A stretch of 64,000 nucleotides of DNA from Xiphophorus maculatus (GCF_002775205.1 NC_036457.1:22960720-23024719), one strand, 5' to 3'; positions 24,025 through 54,726 are shown, counted from the stretch's first letter. Notes: a model not told the origin generated them from the letters alone. Made by a program: numbers and translations.

Positions 24025-25617
24025 ATGATCATTTCGCTCGGAAGAAACGGGTTAATCGGACTCGCTGTCGGAGCTACAGCCAGTTTGGGGTTGATTGGGA
24101 TTCTAATTTACAGAGAGCGGAGCAGGAAAAGGTCCCAAAGGCTGGAATCAAGAGGCCAGCCAGCAGCCAGGCTGCCTGACCAGGCGGATGGAGCGGCGCT
24201 TTTCCAGGAGCCTCTGGATGCTCAGGGTAGGTTAGCTTCACACTGCCCCCTGCTGTTCAGATGCTGACATGTCTGCTTCTAAACTCCTTGAGTTCAGGGG
24301 CTTGTTCTTGATAAAGACATTTCTGTATGATTATATTGACAACTAGAATAAATATTTCAAGAGATATTTTGTCCTAAATTGCTGGTGATCAATTATTCCG
24401 ACACAAGTTATTATTTTGTCATTTCCAAATGTATTATGAAACAAATACATTTTCTTGTCTGGAGGATATTCATGATCTATTATCTCCCCAGTGATCTATC
24501 AAACAATTGTTTTTTGCAGGAAATTAATTAAAGTTTTTATTAAAGTATTTTTTCAGTTTCTATTTTTTAAATATATTTATTTAAATCAGCCTTTTCATGT
24601 AAGTAGCAGAAATGGATGAGTAGCATGGGATTTCCTTCATTGTTTTTCTACTCATGCCTTCACAGCATTGTGTTAGAAGTGAATATTGAGGTAATCGTTC
24701 ATGTCGCTGCAACATTAACAGGAGTTAGTTTGAGCAATTAAAAAATTACGGATGCACTGATAAATCAGCCATGATTTGTTTCATTTTGAGTGATGGACGA
24801 TTGGCAGATGTCTTCCATGTGAAACCGATCTCACTTATAATTGCAAACGTCTGAAACTCATTTGCAGGTGCTGAGTTGAAAATTAGCCACTGTCCCCTTT
24901 AGCTCTGACTTTTCAGACAAAAATAAATAAATCACTATCAGCCAGAATTGACAAGTCAGGCTGTTCAAAGGTTGGTGATTGACCAGAGAACTCTTATCAG
25001 TGCGGCCCTATTAAAAATGCTAGAGGCATTAGTAAAATGTCTAAAGTTCAGAGGATGTGTGTGTCCGTCCCCAGAGATGGAGGCCCAGCAGCAGGCCGTG
25101 GCAGCGGTGGAGGCTGTGGTGCAGGGTCTGTCCCCAGAGCAGCAGCTGGAGCTCCGGATCCAGCTGGACCAGGTGCTGAGCTGCGTGGCCTCGCTGCGCT
25201 CTGAGGTGGCCGAGCTCCGGGGGGGGCTGCAGGACATCGCCCTGCAGATCATCCAGGATGTCAAGTGAGTGGACTCACCAACCGCCCTGTTCTGTTTGGC
25301 AGTGTGACCCACTTCCTTGAGCTGGGATCTGATCCACGCTTAGCACTTGTTCTGCTGTGTGTCCTGTACTCCAGAGTGAAACTGGGCTTCTCTGGCTGCT
25401 GTTTTCTCTCTCACACCTTTAGAAAGGGAGTGGAGGACAGTCAAAGGGTCCGTCGTCGTCGCCATGTCAACAGAGAGCGGACCGACTCAACCAGCTCCAG
25501 TTCTATCTACTTTACTGCCAGCCAGGATGTCGGCAACACCAACGAGGAGACCAGTGAAGGAGGGTATGTCGTCCCCTCTCACCAGGCTGTCAGCAGGGGG
25601 CTTCTCTGAGATGAACA

Positions 25618-25651
<34 letters not shown>

Positions 25652-26099
25652 GTGTGTGTGTGTCTGAGTGTTGCAAGCTTCTTCAGTCTATTTTAAAATA
25701 GCTCAGTACTGTAACTAGTAATGACATCATTCCCCCCTGTTGAGGTGCACCAATAAATCGAACCAGACCATAAGCATCTAAATGAGTAAAGAATGAATAA
25801 ATAAAGAACATATTCAGTATTAATATCAACCTTTTCACAGAGATATTTGTTGCATCCTGTCTTGAACGTAGCTTTAAAGTCGTGTCCTCTGAGAATCCTG
25901 TGTAGGGGCCGTGCAGCATGAAGTGCTTGTTTTGGGCTTCAGGTACTCCACGGCCTACGCTGAGTCTGAGTACACAGAACCCGATGAAGATGAACCAGAA
26001 CCGGAGCCAGAGTCTGAGGAAGATGAGGAGGAAAGAAGCTGTGCCACGGTCCTCACCCTCCGCCAAGAAGACTCCCAAGAGGAAGAGGAGAGGAAAGTT

Positions 26100-26130
<31 letters not shown>

Positions 26131-29100
26131 GAAGGCTGTGGATGGAGGCAGAAGTTCCTCATGGAGAGCTGGCTCTGCTTTTGGCTCAGAGTGACATCCT
26201 TCACACTGGAGACGCTACTTTAAAAGCAGACGGCTTTCAGCTGCTGCTGGACAACAGAGCAGAGGTGAGTTGCTGTCTGTCCACGATGGACAAAATCCGT
26301 CCTCAAAGTGGACAGGAGCTTCAACTGACTGAATCTGGTCCTTCAGTGTGTCTGAGATTTTGGGAGATTGACGGATAAATATTTCCCAAAGTTTTGAATC
26401 CATTAGGCTGTAAAATGTCAAATAGTTTTCTCTGCTGCTCATGTAAACTAAAAAGTATTTGTATTCGTGATGATGACTGAGGTTCCTAACTGTCTCTTCA
26501 TCCTGCTGCAGTGCGGAGACAGCAGGGACTTCCTCTGGAGGCTGGCCCGCGCTTACAAGGACATGTACGAGTGTGCCAAGGACAAGCAGGAGAAGTCCAG
26601 CTACGCTCAAAAAGGTGGGAGCATTCACACACTCAGTCACAGACACACTGACACAGTCACCCCGGCATTCTTGCTCCAGACCAGCTTCAGCACCAGGCTG
26701 GTTCTGGCTCTGGTTCAAAGCTCCGGCTGAGTGAATCGTTCCCAGGCCTCTGCAGGCTGAACGTCTGGATGCTGAGCAGGGATTGGTTGAGGTGTGCTGG
26801 AGGTGTACAAATGTTTTGCCATGAGGTCCAGAATCATTCATTTAGAAGCACTTTGGGGAACCACACTAAATATTTTTTTTTTATGCCAAATTAAAACAGC
26901 CGTGTTGTGCTTTTTAATTCCATCTGCTCCAGAGTAAATTAAAATAAAAAACTAAAAATGAAAAATCAACAAAATTGTTAGCTTTTTGTGGAAAACGGAT
27001 CTGCAAATCATTGTAGATACAAAATAAGGTTTTGCATGATTGCGTTATGAGACTGGTCCACAGTTTCTCCGTTTCATGATGTGGGATGTATGATTTGTGT
27101 TTGAGCAAAAGCAGCTTGATGTTTGTGTTTCAGTTCACTTCAAAGAAAAGATGAAAACAGAAATATTGGATTCTATTTTTTACCGCATATGGTTTTTTTT
27201 TTAAGTAGAAGATGTTAATTATGTGTAAATCATGTAACCTTGCATGATTCAGCATGTCCATTTGCTTCAATCACCTTAATTTCTGGCCAGATTTACTCCA
27301 TTCTGGAACTGAGGTCATGGGACTGCATAAAATCCTTCAGAGGGCCACAAATGGCCCCGTACCGCACTGTGAGCACCCCTGATCTAAGTCTGTAGGAATG
27401 GAGCTGCCCAGCCCTGAATAGAACCGAACCCTAAGTGACCACAGTTCCATGTTTTTCTGCTTCCAGTCAGGATATGACAGCGTTCTGTGGTGGTGATCGG
27501 AAAAACATCCTTTTTAATAAAAAAATAATTTTAGTATTTGACATCTGGATCAGTGCTGATTCACATGATGAGTCCAAAGGACCATAGGACCCTGCAGCCC
27601 TGCTGCTGCTGTGGGTCCAGTGAAGCAGACAGGCATCAACAGGCTGCAGGACAGCGCCCCCTGCAGACCGGAGCTGGTCCATCCACACAGAGCTGATTTG
27701 CTCCATGTGACTAATGAAGCATGCCTCTGCTTTCTTATTTTTTCAAAACTAATTCCATCAAGTGGGCAGCCGATCAGTGAGACAGTGTTGGACTCATTGG
27801 ACAGATCATCATCATCATCATAGAGGCTCTTGTATTAACGGTTGTTGTGTGCAGGTCGGGAGGAGGCGGAGCTGGCTCTGAACTACAGGAGCCTGGATGC
27901 TGAGAGTCATAAGTGGTAGGTCATCAGCAGCAGACAGTCGGTGTCCTTCTAGCTCCGGAGTGTTTGCGTCCTTCATGGCTGTCTTGTGGTCGTGTCGTCA
28001 GGTTCGCTATGCTGACCAGACTTTCCTTAGAGCATGAGAGCATGCACAGCAAACTGAAGAGCGGCCACATCCTGAAGGTAAAGTAGCCGCCCACCCATCT
28101 GTTATTAACATACAGATATAAATATGAGTTTACTGATTTGCTAGACAGCAGAATGTTTTATTCCTCTGATTATAAAATTGTTTTGAAAAGTTTCCATTAG
28201 TTTTGCATAAAATGATGAGTTTTTGTGAAGCAAAGACAAAGTGTTCCTGGTCTGTTCATGGCTGAGGGAGGGATGATAACAGGATCTTAATGTAGTGGAG
28301 TTTTCATATTGCACTAACAGTATCCATCATAGTTAATAACCATTTTCTTTACTGGTCGTTTTTTTTTTCATTATTACAATGTCCCAGCTGTCTCCTGATG
28401 TGTATGCAGACCTCAGACAGTCAGAGTTGTAGATTTATTGTTGGCGATCAGAGTTTAACTGCAGGAAAACCTTGATGTTTCACACACTGCTGCTGCCGAC
28501 AGCAACTCCTGCTCTCCTCCTGGAGACCATGATCCGCTGGCCGGTTTGTGTTTAACCCCGTCTGTCTCCCAGACAAGCTGGTGACTGAAGTGTTGCCCGA
28601 CCAGAAGAAAAGTCATGTTTCCTTCTTTTCTTCCTGGAGACTAGAAAACTGTATCAGACGTGATCTGCTCATCACTGTCTCTTCTAGATGAAGCCAGTAA
28701 AGGAGCCACAGCTGCCATGAACTCTTTATTTTTACTTAACAAAGAAAGCACTCCTGGATCAGTGTCTTTGGGTTTTGGTGTGTGTGTGGGTGTGTGTGTG
28801 TGTGCGCTCTGGCCTCTCAAACCCCCAGTCAGTCCTCAGTTCTGGATTGGTTTTCATACAGTGCAGCTGGTTGTTGCAGAGAGACAGAAGAGGAGCTGCT
28901 GTTCAACTAATAAATGAAGCCTTTGAGTTTTTTTCTGGACTTTTGCCACACAAGAACCCTTTTCTCAAAACATAATGTTTTTGCCAATACTAAATAGATG
29001 TAATTTAATTTAAGCCGTTCTGTGTTGTTTCTCTCCCTGGTCCATCCAGGAGCATCTAGATCGAGCCTTGGCCCTCAGTGATGAAGACCCCGTGTGTTAC

Positions 29101-30954
29101 TACCTGCTGGGCAGATGGTGCTACGAGGTGAGACCCATCACACACTGATGGAAGCCTCCAACCAACCTGTGTGTGTTCTCTGACGTGTGTGTATGGGGGG
29201 CTGGGTGGGCTGCAGGTTGCCACATTTGACTGGTTGGAGAAGAAGGCTGCTGCTGCGCTGTACCGGAGCGCCCCCACCGCCTCCATTCATGACGCCCTGG
29301 AGAACTTCCTGAAGGTTGGAGCTGCTTTTCATTCTGAACTCCAACTATGCAGTAGTGTAGAAACGTCTTGCCATGAGGTCCAGAATTGTTCATTCAGAAG
29401 CACTTGGGGGACCACAATAAATAATTTTTTTATACAAATTTAGGAGAGCCTTGTTGCGCCTTTTAATTCTATGTGCTCTAAATAAAATTAAAATGATGAA
29501 TTGATTAGCTTTTTGTGGAAAACGTTCGAGCTGAGCAGCCCAGTCTTACAATTTAAATGCATGCATTTAAAATGTAATCAATATGACAAATTTAGACTGT
29601 TAATCAACACATCTAATGGTCAGTGTCTGTTTGAACACATGGGACACATAGTGCTGTTAAATATGTATCTATGAACATGTTAATCTTGTGTTTTTTAACT
29701 AGTAAAAGTTGGAGAAATATAGTATTATTGGCCTGTGTAGCTAACAGAAGTTTGAAACCACAGCAATTAGCTGCTTTTCTGTTTTTACTTCTTTCGGTTT
29801 TTAGGACATCCAGAGGAAAACGAATAGAAAAAAATCATACAAATGAAAATTCCACTGACGTGTCACATCCTTTCAGAGCCAGGGAGGGATTTTCTCTGAG
29901 CCAAGTTTTTTAGATATTCTTTATTTTTCTTTTAAAGCAACAAGAATTATCCCGAATAACAATAAATTAGTTTGGTTTATTTCCCTGGGTGAGCAGTAAG
30001 AAACAAGGTAGAGACAGCTATCACAGTTGTATATTTTGAACAAATATCAATGTTATATGGTTAACTGTGGTAAGGATTATAATCCTAGTTTACTATAAAT
30101 CCCTGAAGATCCTTCTACATTTGACTCTAGTCACTTTAGTGGGATTAAACCAGACCTCTGATATCAGTTACCTGAAATACTTTGACATACATGCTAACAA
30201 TTAGTTGCCATTTTGACTGTTTCCTGATTTGCAACTGCATCTGTCTGGTTAAATTGAATAAGTCAGTTCACTGGAAACATGGAACAAATGAAAGTCACAT
30301 TCTGACGTTTAGCTCCGCCAGTAACAGAGAAGTGTTTATTTCTCTCTAACTGGTGACCTTCATGTGTTGTCCTGGTGACCTTCATGCGTTGTCCTGCAGG
30401 CAGAGGAGCTCAGGCCGGGATTCTCCAGGAACGTCAGGCTTTACATCGCCAAGGTAACTGGAAATTCCCTGAAACTCAACAGCTTAGATCAAATCCCAAT
30501 ACAGTAGTATATACAGATGCCTTTATGAAGACATTAGAGAACTGTAAAGCTGCTGCTGTTTTGCTTAGTGTCACAAGGATCTGGGGAACATCTCTGAGGC
30601 CACAAACTGGACCAGGCTGGCACTGAAGATGCCCACAGACAATGTAAGATCCTTCTGCATGTGAACACATGCACATTTCTGTCTGCAGTTCTAAATGTTT
30701 GCAGATGCAAACTAATTATATACATTTAGAATCTTGTCTCATTAGAACATATCTATATTCCCATGCCTCTTGGCCAGGTCTCCTTAACAGATTTCATCTC
30801 AAAAGACATCCTAGTATAAGAATGGTTAAATAAAATGTGTTTTTTTTTAAGTGATACTGAAATGTAAACCATAACTTTCATCTCATGTCTTCAGGATGAA
30901 GAAGCATATGAACTGGAGGCTCAGCTTCAGCTTTTAACCGACAAACAAAACTGA
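24025..30954 (+). CDS. rmdn3: Regulator of microtubule dynamics protein 3 (PTPIP51)
   Basis: Twelve coding exons: 24025-24226, 25075-25264, 25423-25563, 25943-26264, 26512-26614, 27855-27915, 28002-28077, 29050-29127, 29216-29314, 30400-30453, 30569-30643, 30895-30954; 486 aa, in frame. RMDN3 is an outer mitochondrial membrane protein that tethers ER to mitochondria through VAPB and has a lipid-binding TPR-like domain. Visible parts: an N-terminal membrane segment (about residues 7-28) followed by RERSRKRS, a coiled-coil stretch (about 70-130), a basic RRRRH, an FFAT-like motif SSIYFTASQ (about 157-165), a very acidic run in exon 4, and TPR-like helices (FLWRLARAYKDMYE, YYLLGRWCYEV, WLEKKAAAALY, KAEELRPGFSRN). 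RMDN2 is the alternative, but RRRR plus YFTAS and the adjacent rad51 favour RMDN3. Human length is about 470. Confidence 0.9.
25616..25652. repeat. (TA)n run
   Basis: Alternating AT/TA with one CAT interruption, followed by a short TG run; in rmdn3 intron 3. Confidence 0.9.
26790..27385. repeat. Degenerate hAT-like element in rmdn3 intron 5
   Basis: The 5' part (TTTTGCCATGAGGTCCAGAA, AGAAGCACTT) recurs at 29372-29470. The middle (GCTTTTTGTGGAAAACG, ATCTGCAAATCATTGTAG) resembles 39840-39960. The right end (AGAGGGCCACAAATGG ... GAGCACCCCTG) has the CACCCCTG finish of hAT-type ends. No coding capacity. Confidence 0.55.
29370..29525. repeat. Second copy of the intronic dispersed repeat
   Basis: Shares CTTGCCATGAGGTCCAGAAT, TCAGAAGCACTT, CTTTTTAATTC-type blocks and GCTTTTTGTGGAAAACG with 26815-26990 in the same orientation. 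Truncated at both ends; in rmdn3 intron 9. Confidence 0.7.
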
Positions 30955-31870
30955 CAGTTTGGGATGTTTTCCTTCACTAATAGATGTCTCTCAAACTATC
31001 CATTTTATTATTTTATGACATATGGTTACTTTTCTAGTAACTGTTTTTTTTTTAATTGCTTGGATTGTATTTATTGATTCCACATCTGTGCTTTGCATTT
31101 ATTGATTTTACCTTTATTGCAAACTTTTCAGCCCTTTGGGGTTTTTTCTCCAACTGTCAGTCTAAGAAGCAGCAGGCTTACCTGACTACTACACCCATTG
31201 AAGCTGCTGCAGCATGTTTGCCTCCAATGACCACTGGCCCAGGAACATATGAGCTGATCTCAGAGCAGCAGCAGGTTTCTTGGTCTTTGAGTGTTTAAAG
31301 CCTCAAGTGTTGCAGCAGCTGCCAGAAAAGTCTTACTTGTCTTATTTTTACAGTGACATCATTGCACTTATATTTTTTGGTTAGCACTCAATGAAAAAAA
31401 TGATCGTCGTTTCCTGTAAATCTGAATCAATATTAAATTTTAATGAAATGAAACTGCTTGGTTCTGAATTAGTTACCAGTTTATTAAAGGATCCCTTAAC
31501 ACACTGCTCAAATAATTCAGAAATTTAGTTCTGAAGGGAATATGGACAGAACAGCTTAAGGACAAAAACATTTTAAATAAAATTTCTGCCTTCTGAGGCT
31601 AAACTTAGACACACAAGCCTCAGCAAAATCTCTAGACAAATATTGTCCATTGAAGTCATTTATTCAGGTTTCCCAGGTTATATTGTCAGTACTCTATGAA
31701 GGACTTGTTACTGATACTCATCATGTAACTGAGGAATGTTTAGATCTAATATGACCTGATGTCCAGGTAGGAGACATTTACTGACTGTGATGAACAGTCA
31801 ACCAACCATGAGAACACTTTACTCTAGCTCTTCCTGAGCTCACTACAGCCCCCTGCTGGCCAAGGGAGGC
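30955..31870. other. Convergent 3' UTR region of rmdn3 and rad51
   Basis: The rmdn3 stop and the rad51 stop face each other 916 bp apart. An ATTAAA near 31433 could be a plus-strand poly(A) signal; TTTATT near 31658 (AATAAA on the minus strand) could serve rad51. No gene-like frame lies here, so the two transcripts end close together or overlap. Confidence 0.5.
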
Positions 31871-34650
<2,780 letters not shown>

Positions 34651-35330
34651 GATAACACCTGGCCGACAGGGGGCGCAGACAAGTGACTGTCAGTTTTGTA
34701 CCATAAGACAGAGCCTCCTTCGGTTTTTTGTGATTTCAGATAGTAAAAACATCCGGCTTATCTTTACTAAAGAACTTGATTACTTGCCGGTGTTCTGTCA
34801 GATCAGAATACGTTGTGACTGTTAAATATCATAGAATTGCTATTGTTCTTTTCACTGTGTACGCTACACAGTAAAAACACTACAACACTACTATAAGTAG
34901 GGTTGGGTCGCAATTTAGAGCATATTAACAAGATGATAGTTCCTGTTTAACTGTACCGCCACAACTTGTACTGTTCTGAGGCGTATTTATTCCGCCACGC
35001 CGGAATTATTTTAATACTTATGCAATTGTTTAGCCTAGCATTAGCACAAACCAGGTGACTTCGATACCTGATTATTTCCTCTCCTTAAAGCTGCTGCCAG
35101 CCCCGCAGAGTGGACTGACAGCTTAGGTTCGGGCTAGTTCCTAAACCTCCTTAGCAACAGTCGGTGCTGAGCTAAAAGGAAGCTTCCATAGAAAGTACCT
35201 GCAACGTTTTCTGCTTGATGTCGGCAAATTTCCTCAAAGCTCCCGCGCTCAAAACACGATTAAAACGTAATGACGTTTTACTTCAACGTCTGTAACGTCA
35301 ACAGGAACATACGGAAGCGACCTTTCAGAG
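34651..35330 (-). promoter_or_regulatory. rad51 5' UTR exon and promoter region
   Basis: On the minus strand a donor CAG|GTACTT at about 35200 fits a noncoding first exon ending there; the sequence just upstream (35215-35310) is locally CpG-rich with CCCGCGCTC and several ACGT cores (ATGACGTT, AACGTC, AACGTCA). An intron would then join to the coding exon at 34650. The exact start site is not determinable. Confidence 0.4.
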
Positions 35331-37220
35331 TAAAAGTGAAAATAAAATTCAGAGTAAGAGCTTTTAGACTCAAAAATTGTACTCTCTGGAGACTTCAATA
35401 TTAAATCACTTAAGATTTAACTTCAGACTATTACATGTTAAGTTTTACAGTCAAGTCATGCAGTGCTTTGCTTGTCATTTTTATTTCTTGCCAGTAGTAA
35501 ACCGTGATATTGCTGTTAATGCACAAAAATGTGGATGATGTAAAGAAGGATGTAAGCAATGCTCTGTCGGTGCTCGATGGTGAGCAAGAGTGTCCCTTGA
35601 AAAGACCTGAGCAGTCTGTGGTAGACTCAGTTAGTGTGGATTGGACGGCCGGAAGAGGGCAGTACAACCTTTTGTTGTAGATCTGATGATGAGTTGTGAG
35701 TAGTAGAACAGACTGATTTTCCTCAAAGAACGTTTCAACAAAATCTCTGGCATGAGACACACTCAGATACTGCTAACTGAGTTACTTCTTCTGAACCTTG
35801 CTTAAATGTGTAGCCTTTTGTAAAACATGCTATAGTACTGGTGTATGTTGCGATGTTTTTGTTTTAATTGTCCCAAATACTAGTACTTCAATAATTTATA
35901 TTAAATTGTCGTATGAGTTTTACAACTTTTTGGAGTGAAATTCAAAACCTTTTCTTTGCAAAGTCCTTTTATGCTTAAAGCAAGTCATTTTCTTTTTTTT
36001 ATTATTGTTATTTTTTTGGCTCTGGGTTTATTCATGCTGTATAGGGTATTTTACTGTAGATTCAACAGTTAAATACTACATATCACTAGCAAGTTGTAGG
36101 TCAACTTGCAAGTGATACCCTATAAGCTATCATTTCAGCTAGCTGTAGCTTTGTAGCTCATTTTACCTTAAAGGTTTCTGCATAGGTTTGAAAGCAGTAT
36201 TCTGCAGCGATTTCTAATAGTCTTTGGATGGGATTTTTGAATTGACTGAAAATGTTCACTCCTCTTAAACAGGTTTTCTATATGCCTTTTTCCAATTTCT
36301 TGCATTTCTGCAAGTTTTTTGCAATTGACTTTAAATTCTTCTGCATTTTTCACCAAACACCTCCAGCTTATAGTATTCACTTTCCACAGGAAATGCAATT
36401 TTTTCTAGTTACAATTGTAATATCTTGTATGTGAGCAATTTAGCAACATTGCGTGAGCCTTCATTGACTTTTATACATTGCAAGAGCTCACTTGTCAATT
36501 AAGCAGCATTAATGCAGTTCCAATTTAGCTGAAATACGTAGTTCATCCATGTGTACATTTCATTTCATATCCTCCAAAATCAGCATAGCCATGCAAAGAG
36601 TGGCAAGGGGTCAGTGGTGTATGACTCCTGAGCTGTGTGATGTTGCAGCAGTATACGTCTGCAATGCCCCTGGCATCTTTATATGACAAGTTCAATTTAC
36701 TGCAAATGCTGGTGTGTGAGCACACAAGCAGAAAAATTTAATTTCCCTTAATTTATTATGACATAAGTCATCGGTCAGGCTTTCTTTTTATAGCTTTATA
36801 GGGTAATCAAGACAGAGGTTTGGAGCTGGGTTGTAATAGTGTATGAAAAAATTACAGTGTGTTGCTTGCAACTAACAATGATTACATCATTTTGTAATAT
36901 GTGGTCTTTTTTTGACAAATCTTGTATTACAAAAAATGTTAACAAAATGTGTAAAAGGGTATCTGAGTGTCACTTTCAGCCAAAAGTCATTCTATGTCCT
37001 CTGAGATGGAGGGACCCATTGCATTGAGTCAACATCTTTCGAAGTTCCTATTTTTAATTAAACTGTGTTAACTTTTTATACATAGCATTTATCTGAGACA
37101 CTTGTGAAGCTAAACCTACGCTCTGTATCATGAGGTAGGAAGGGAACAAGTAAGAATAATTCTGCTGAACAAGCAGGACAGTTTGATAAACAAAATAAAT
37201 CTCCCAAACATTTTACATCA
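35331..37220. other. Intergenic DNA, no gene seen
   Basis: AT-rich, with no homologous frame recognised. It holds one large imperfect hairpin at 36040-36124: outer arms TATAGGGTAT/ATACCCTATA, inner arms TATCACT-GCAAGTTG pairing with 36102-36117. Confidence 0.6.
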
Positions 37221-37224
37221 GACA

Positions 37225-37640
37225 TGAATTGTTTTATATTGTCTCACAGAAACCTGGCTGCAGCAGGATGGTGATATTGGTACAAATGAGTCAACTCCTA
37301 ATTATTCTAATTTTCATGTTTATGCAAATGCTGGGTGAGGAAGAGTAGCAAACGTACTTCATCTTCCAGTCAGCTTAATGAATTAATAGTGACACTTCTT
37401 TTCAATACCTCACCTAGCTTTCCTTTGCAAAGTATTAAAACCACATCTGTTTGTTGTTTTGCACTGTCCACCAGGACCTTACACTCAGTTTTTATACCTG
37501 TTCTCAGATTTCTCATCTGATTTAGTGTTAGAGTGATGACATTGTTATAGTGGGGTATTTTTCTTGATTCTGAAAGTAATGGCCCAAATGTAACCTTTAA
37601 CATTCTGTTGGTTTTGCTCCAAATATCATCAGACCTACAC
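37225..37640 (+). pseudogene. LINE ORF2 endonuclease remnant
   Basis: Frame fragments carry LTETWLQQ (about 37250) and, in another frame further on, an FSDFLSDLVLECDDIVIVGY-type stretch (about 37500-37560). Both are hallmarks of the apurinic endonuclease domain of L2/Rex1-like non-LTR elements. Stops and frameshifts show it is dead. It abuts the transposase relic. Confidence 0.6.
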
Positions 37641-37644
37641 ACTC

Positions 37645-38282
37645 ATGACATCAAACTCAGGACCTCATGTTGACATGTGGCATCAAGTCTGGACAAATAA
37701 CCATACTTCCCATAACTCTCTACATCCTATTAAACATCTGCAGAAGGAGCTGAAACATTCCGTCTACAGATGGCACCATTCAAACTTGAGGCAAATGGAA
37801 CAGTTTGTAGATGAGGAGTGGACCAGCATACCTGGCCTGCCCATCAAACAGGTGCTGAAGTCTCATGGGCAGTGTAGTGGAAAATTATTATAAAGTAATA
37901 TCTGCTAGTTATATTGCTATATGTTTATTCTAAATTCGTGTATATTACCACTGGATAAAGCTATTTGGGTTACATGTATAAGGTTGGGAGTTGTTTTCCT
38001 ACAGCTGCATGATAACCAGACTGTCTGTCCCTTGTTTTGGATCCCATATCCTTGGTATAAAACTCATGTGTTGTCTCTGCTTGGCAGAGCTTTTCACCCA
38101 GAACTGCTTCACTATTGATCCTATCCTCCAAGCTCTCCGTGTTGTGCACAGTTCATGAATAAACCTGATTGAGTGATTTCACCAGACAGTGCTTGGTAAT
38201 AATTTCTTCCATAACAGCAGTTACAGAAATTGTCTGATTGCAGTGATCACATCGACAAGTTTTGCAACAAAATATAAAGTTG
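37645..38282 (+). pseudogene. Tc1-like transposase C-terminal relic, split by a solo LTR
   Basis: The frame from 37645 carries LHPIKHLQKELKHSVYRWH, SNLRQMEQFVDEEW and IPGLPIKQVLKSHG, matching the end of Tc1-type transposases (the catalytic Glu context NPIEHLWKELK is altered to HPIKHLQKELK, so Glu is lost). At 37872 it is interrupted by a 344-bp LTR. The same frame resumes at 38217 and stops at about 38280. Confidence 0.65.
37873..38216 (+). mobile_element. Solo LTR (retrovirus-like or Gypsy-like), 4-bp target duplication
   Basis: The 344-bp unit starts TGTAGTGG and ends ATAACA (TG...CA), flanked by GCAG on both sides (37869-37872 and 38217-38220). It contains TATAAAAC near 38056 and AATAAA near 38158, about 100 bp apart, as expected for U3 promoter and R poly(A) signal. 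No internal genes accompany it, so it is a recombined solo LTR. Confidence 0.75.
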
Positions 38283-38769
38283 CATATATCATCATTTTTG
38301 TTCAGGCCTGTTTCATTAGTTTGCTTTTAGAAATGACCACATTTTAAAAATAATGTTGCATTTTAATTGGTTAATTTTCAGTACATTTTTATTCATCATT
38401 GTGTCAGGTTCAAGTTATTTCAGTGACAATTGTGGGATTTCAATCATTGACAGAGGGGTACTAATAGGTTTGTCAACATGTTCAAAACTTTTCTTTTGAT
38501 AAAGCCTTCTAGTTAAAGCACCTTAGGCTATCCTGAGCTATCTCAGGAATTATGCGGCTGAAGGTTTAGACTGATGGAGAACAAACCGACCACTTCTCCT
38601 CGCTCCTTACTCTGCAATATTTTTGCGATTAAATTTGCATTATTTGTTATAACTTCAGTCTTGTGATGGATTAGCGACCTGTCTAGAATAAACTTTTGCC
38701 CTTTAACTGCTGAAGGTAGGTTAGGTGAGCTACTCTTATATTCAAGATAGATGAATCAATAAAGTATTA

Positions 38770-38890
38770 ATCAAAGGTTGTGAATATTTTTTGTAAATGT
38801 CATTTTTTTTTGTATTTTTAATAAATTTGTAAACACTCAGTTTGCCATATTGTCATAATGGGGTAATCGAGACTGTGGAAAAAGTGAAAC
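38770..38890. repeat. Tc1-like end remnant
   Basis: GTGAATATTTTTTGTAAATG followed by CATATTGTCATAATGGGGTA and a GTGGAAAAAGTGAAAC stretch is wording typical of the 3' end of fish Tc1-like elements. No other part is preserved. Confidence 0.45.
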
Positions 38891-39304
38891 ACACTCCAGC
38901 TCAATAGGTGGCGGTAATGCATCGTTTAGTTGGTTTGGCAGTTGCAAAATAATAGGGAATAAGGATTCACAATCACTTCCTGTTTACGTTCGACAAAATG
39001 ACGTCACGCTAAAAATGTTAAACGGAGTGTTTCGATATTGAAACATCAGATAACTTAAGAGACAGCATCCTTCTGATTTTGACACGAAACTATATGCAAA
39101 CGTCCCCTAAGCCGCAGCTTCCGGAGCCCGTACCCCGAGGAAGAACTCCCTCTGTCGGCGCATCTCAGCCAGAAAGCAAGCTAGCCGGGTTCTTCATTCC
39201 TGGTAGCCTAGGAAGTAACGTCTTCTGTAAGTTAGTGTTGGAACGAGTTGGCCTCGGACTCTAACGAACTTCCAGATTAAGCAGAATACGTCGCGTCTGC
39301 CAGC
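38890..39304 (+). promoter_or_regulatory. ube2j1 promoter and 5' UTR
   Basis: The 300 bp before the start codon are CpG-enriched relative to the flanks. A perfect palindromic CRE, TGACGTCA, lies at 38999-39006. Upstream is a GGTGGCGGTAATGCA block (about 38907) that I believe recurs in vertebrate genomes. No TATA box is evident. Short upstream frames in the leader (39079 onward) look non-functional. Confidence 0.5.

Positions 39305-54726
<15,422 letters not shown>

Noticed and set aside
26911..27108. Small minus-strand frame (64 codons) in rmdn3 intron 5
   Set aside because: Lies inside a degenerate hAT-like repeat.
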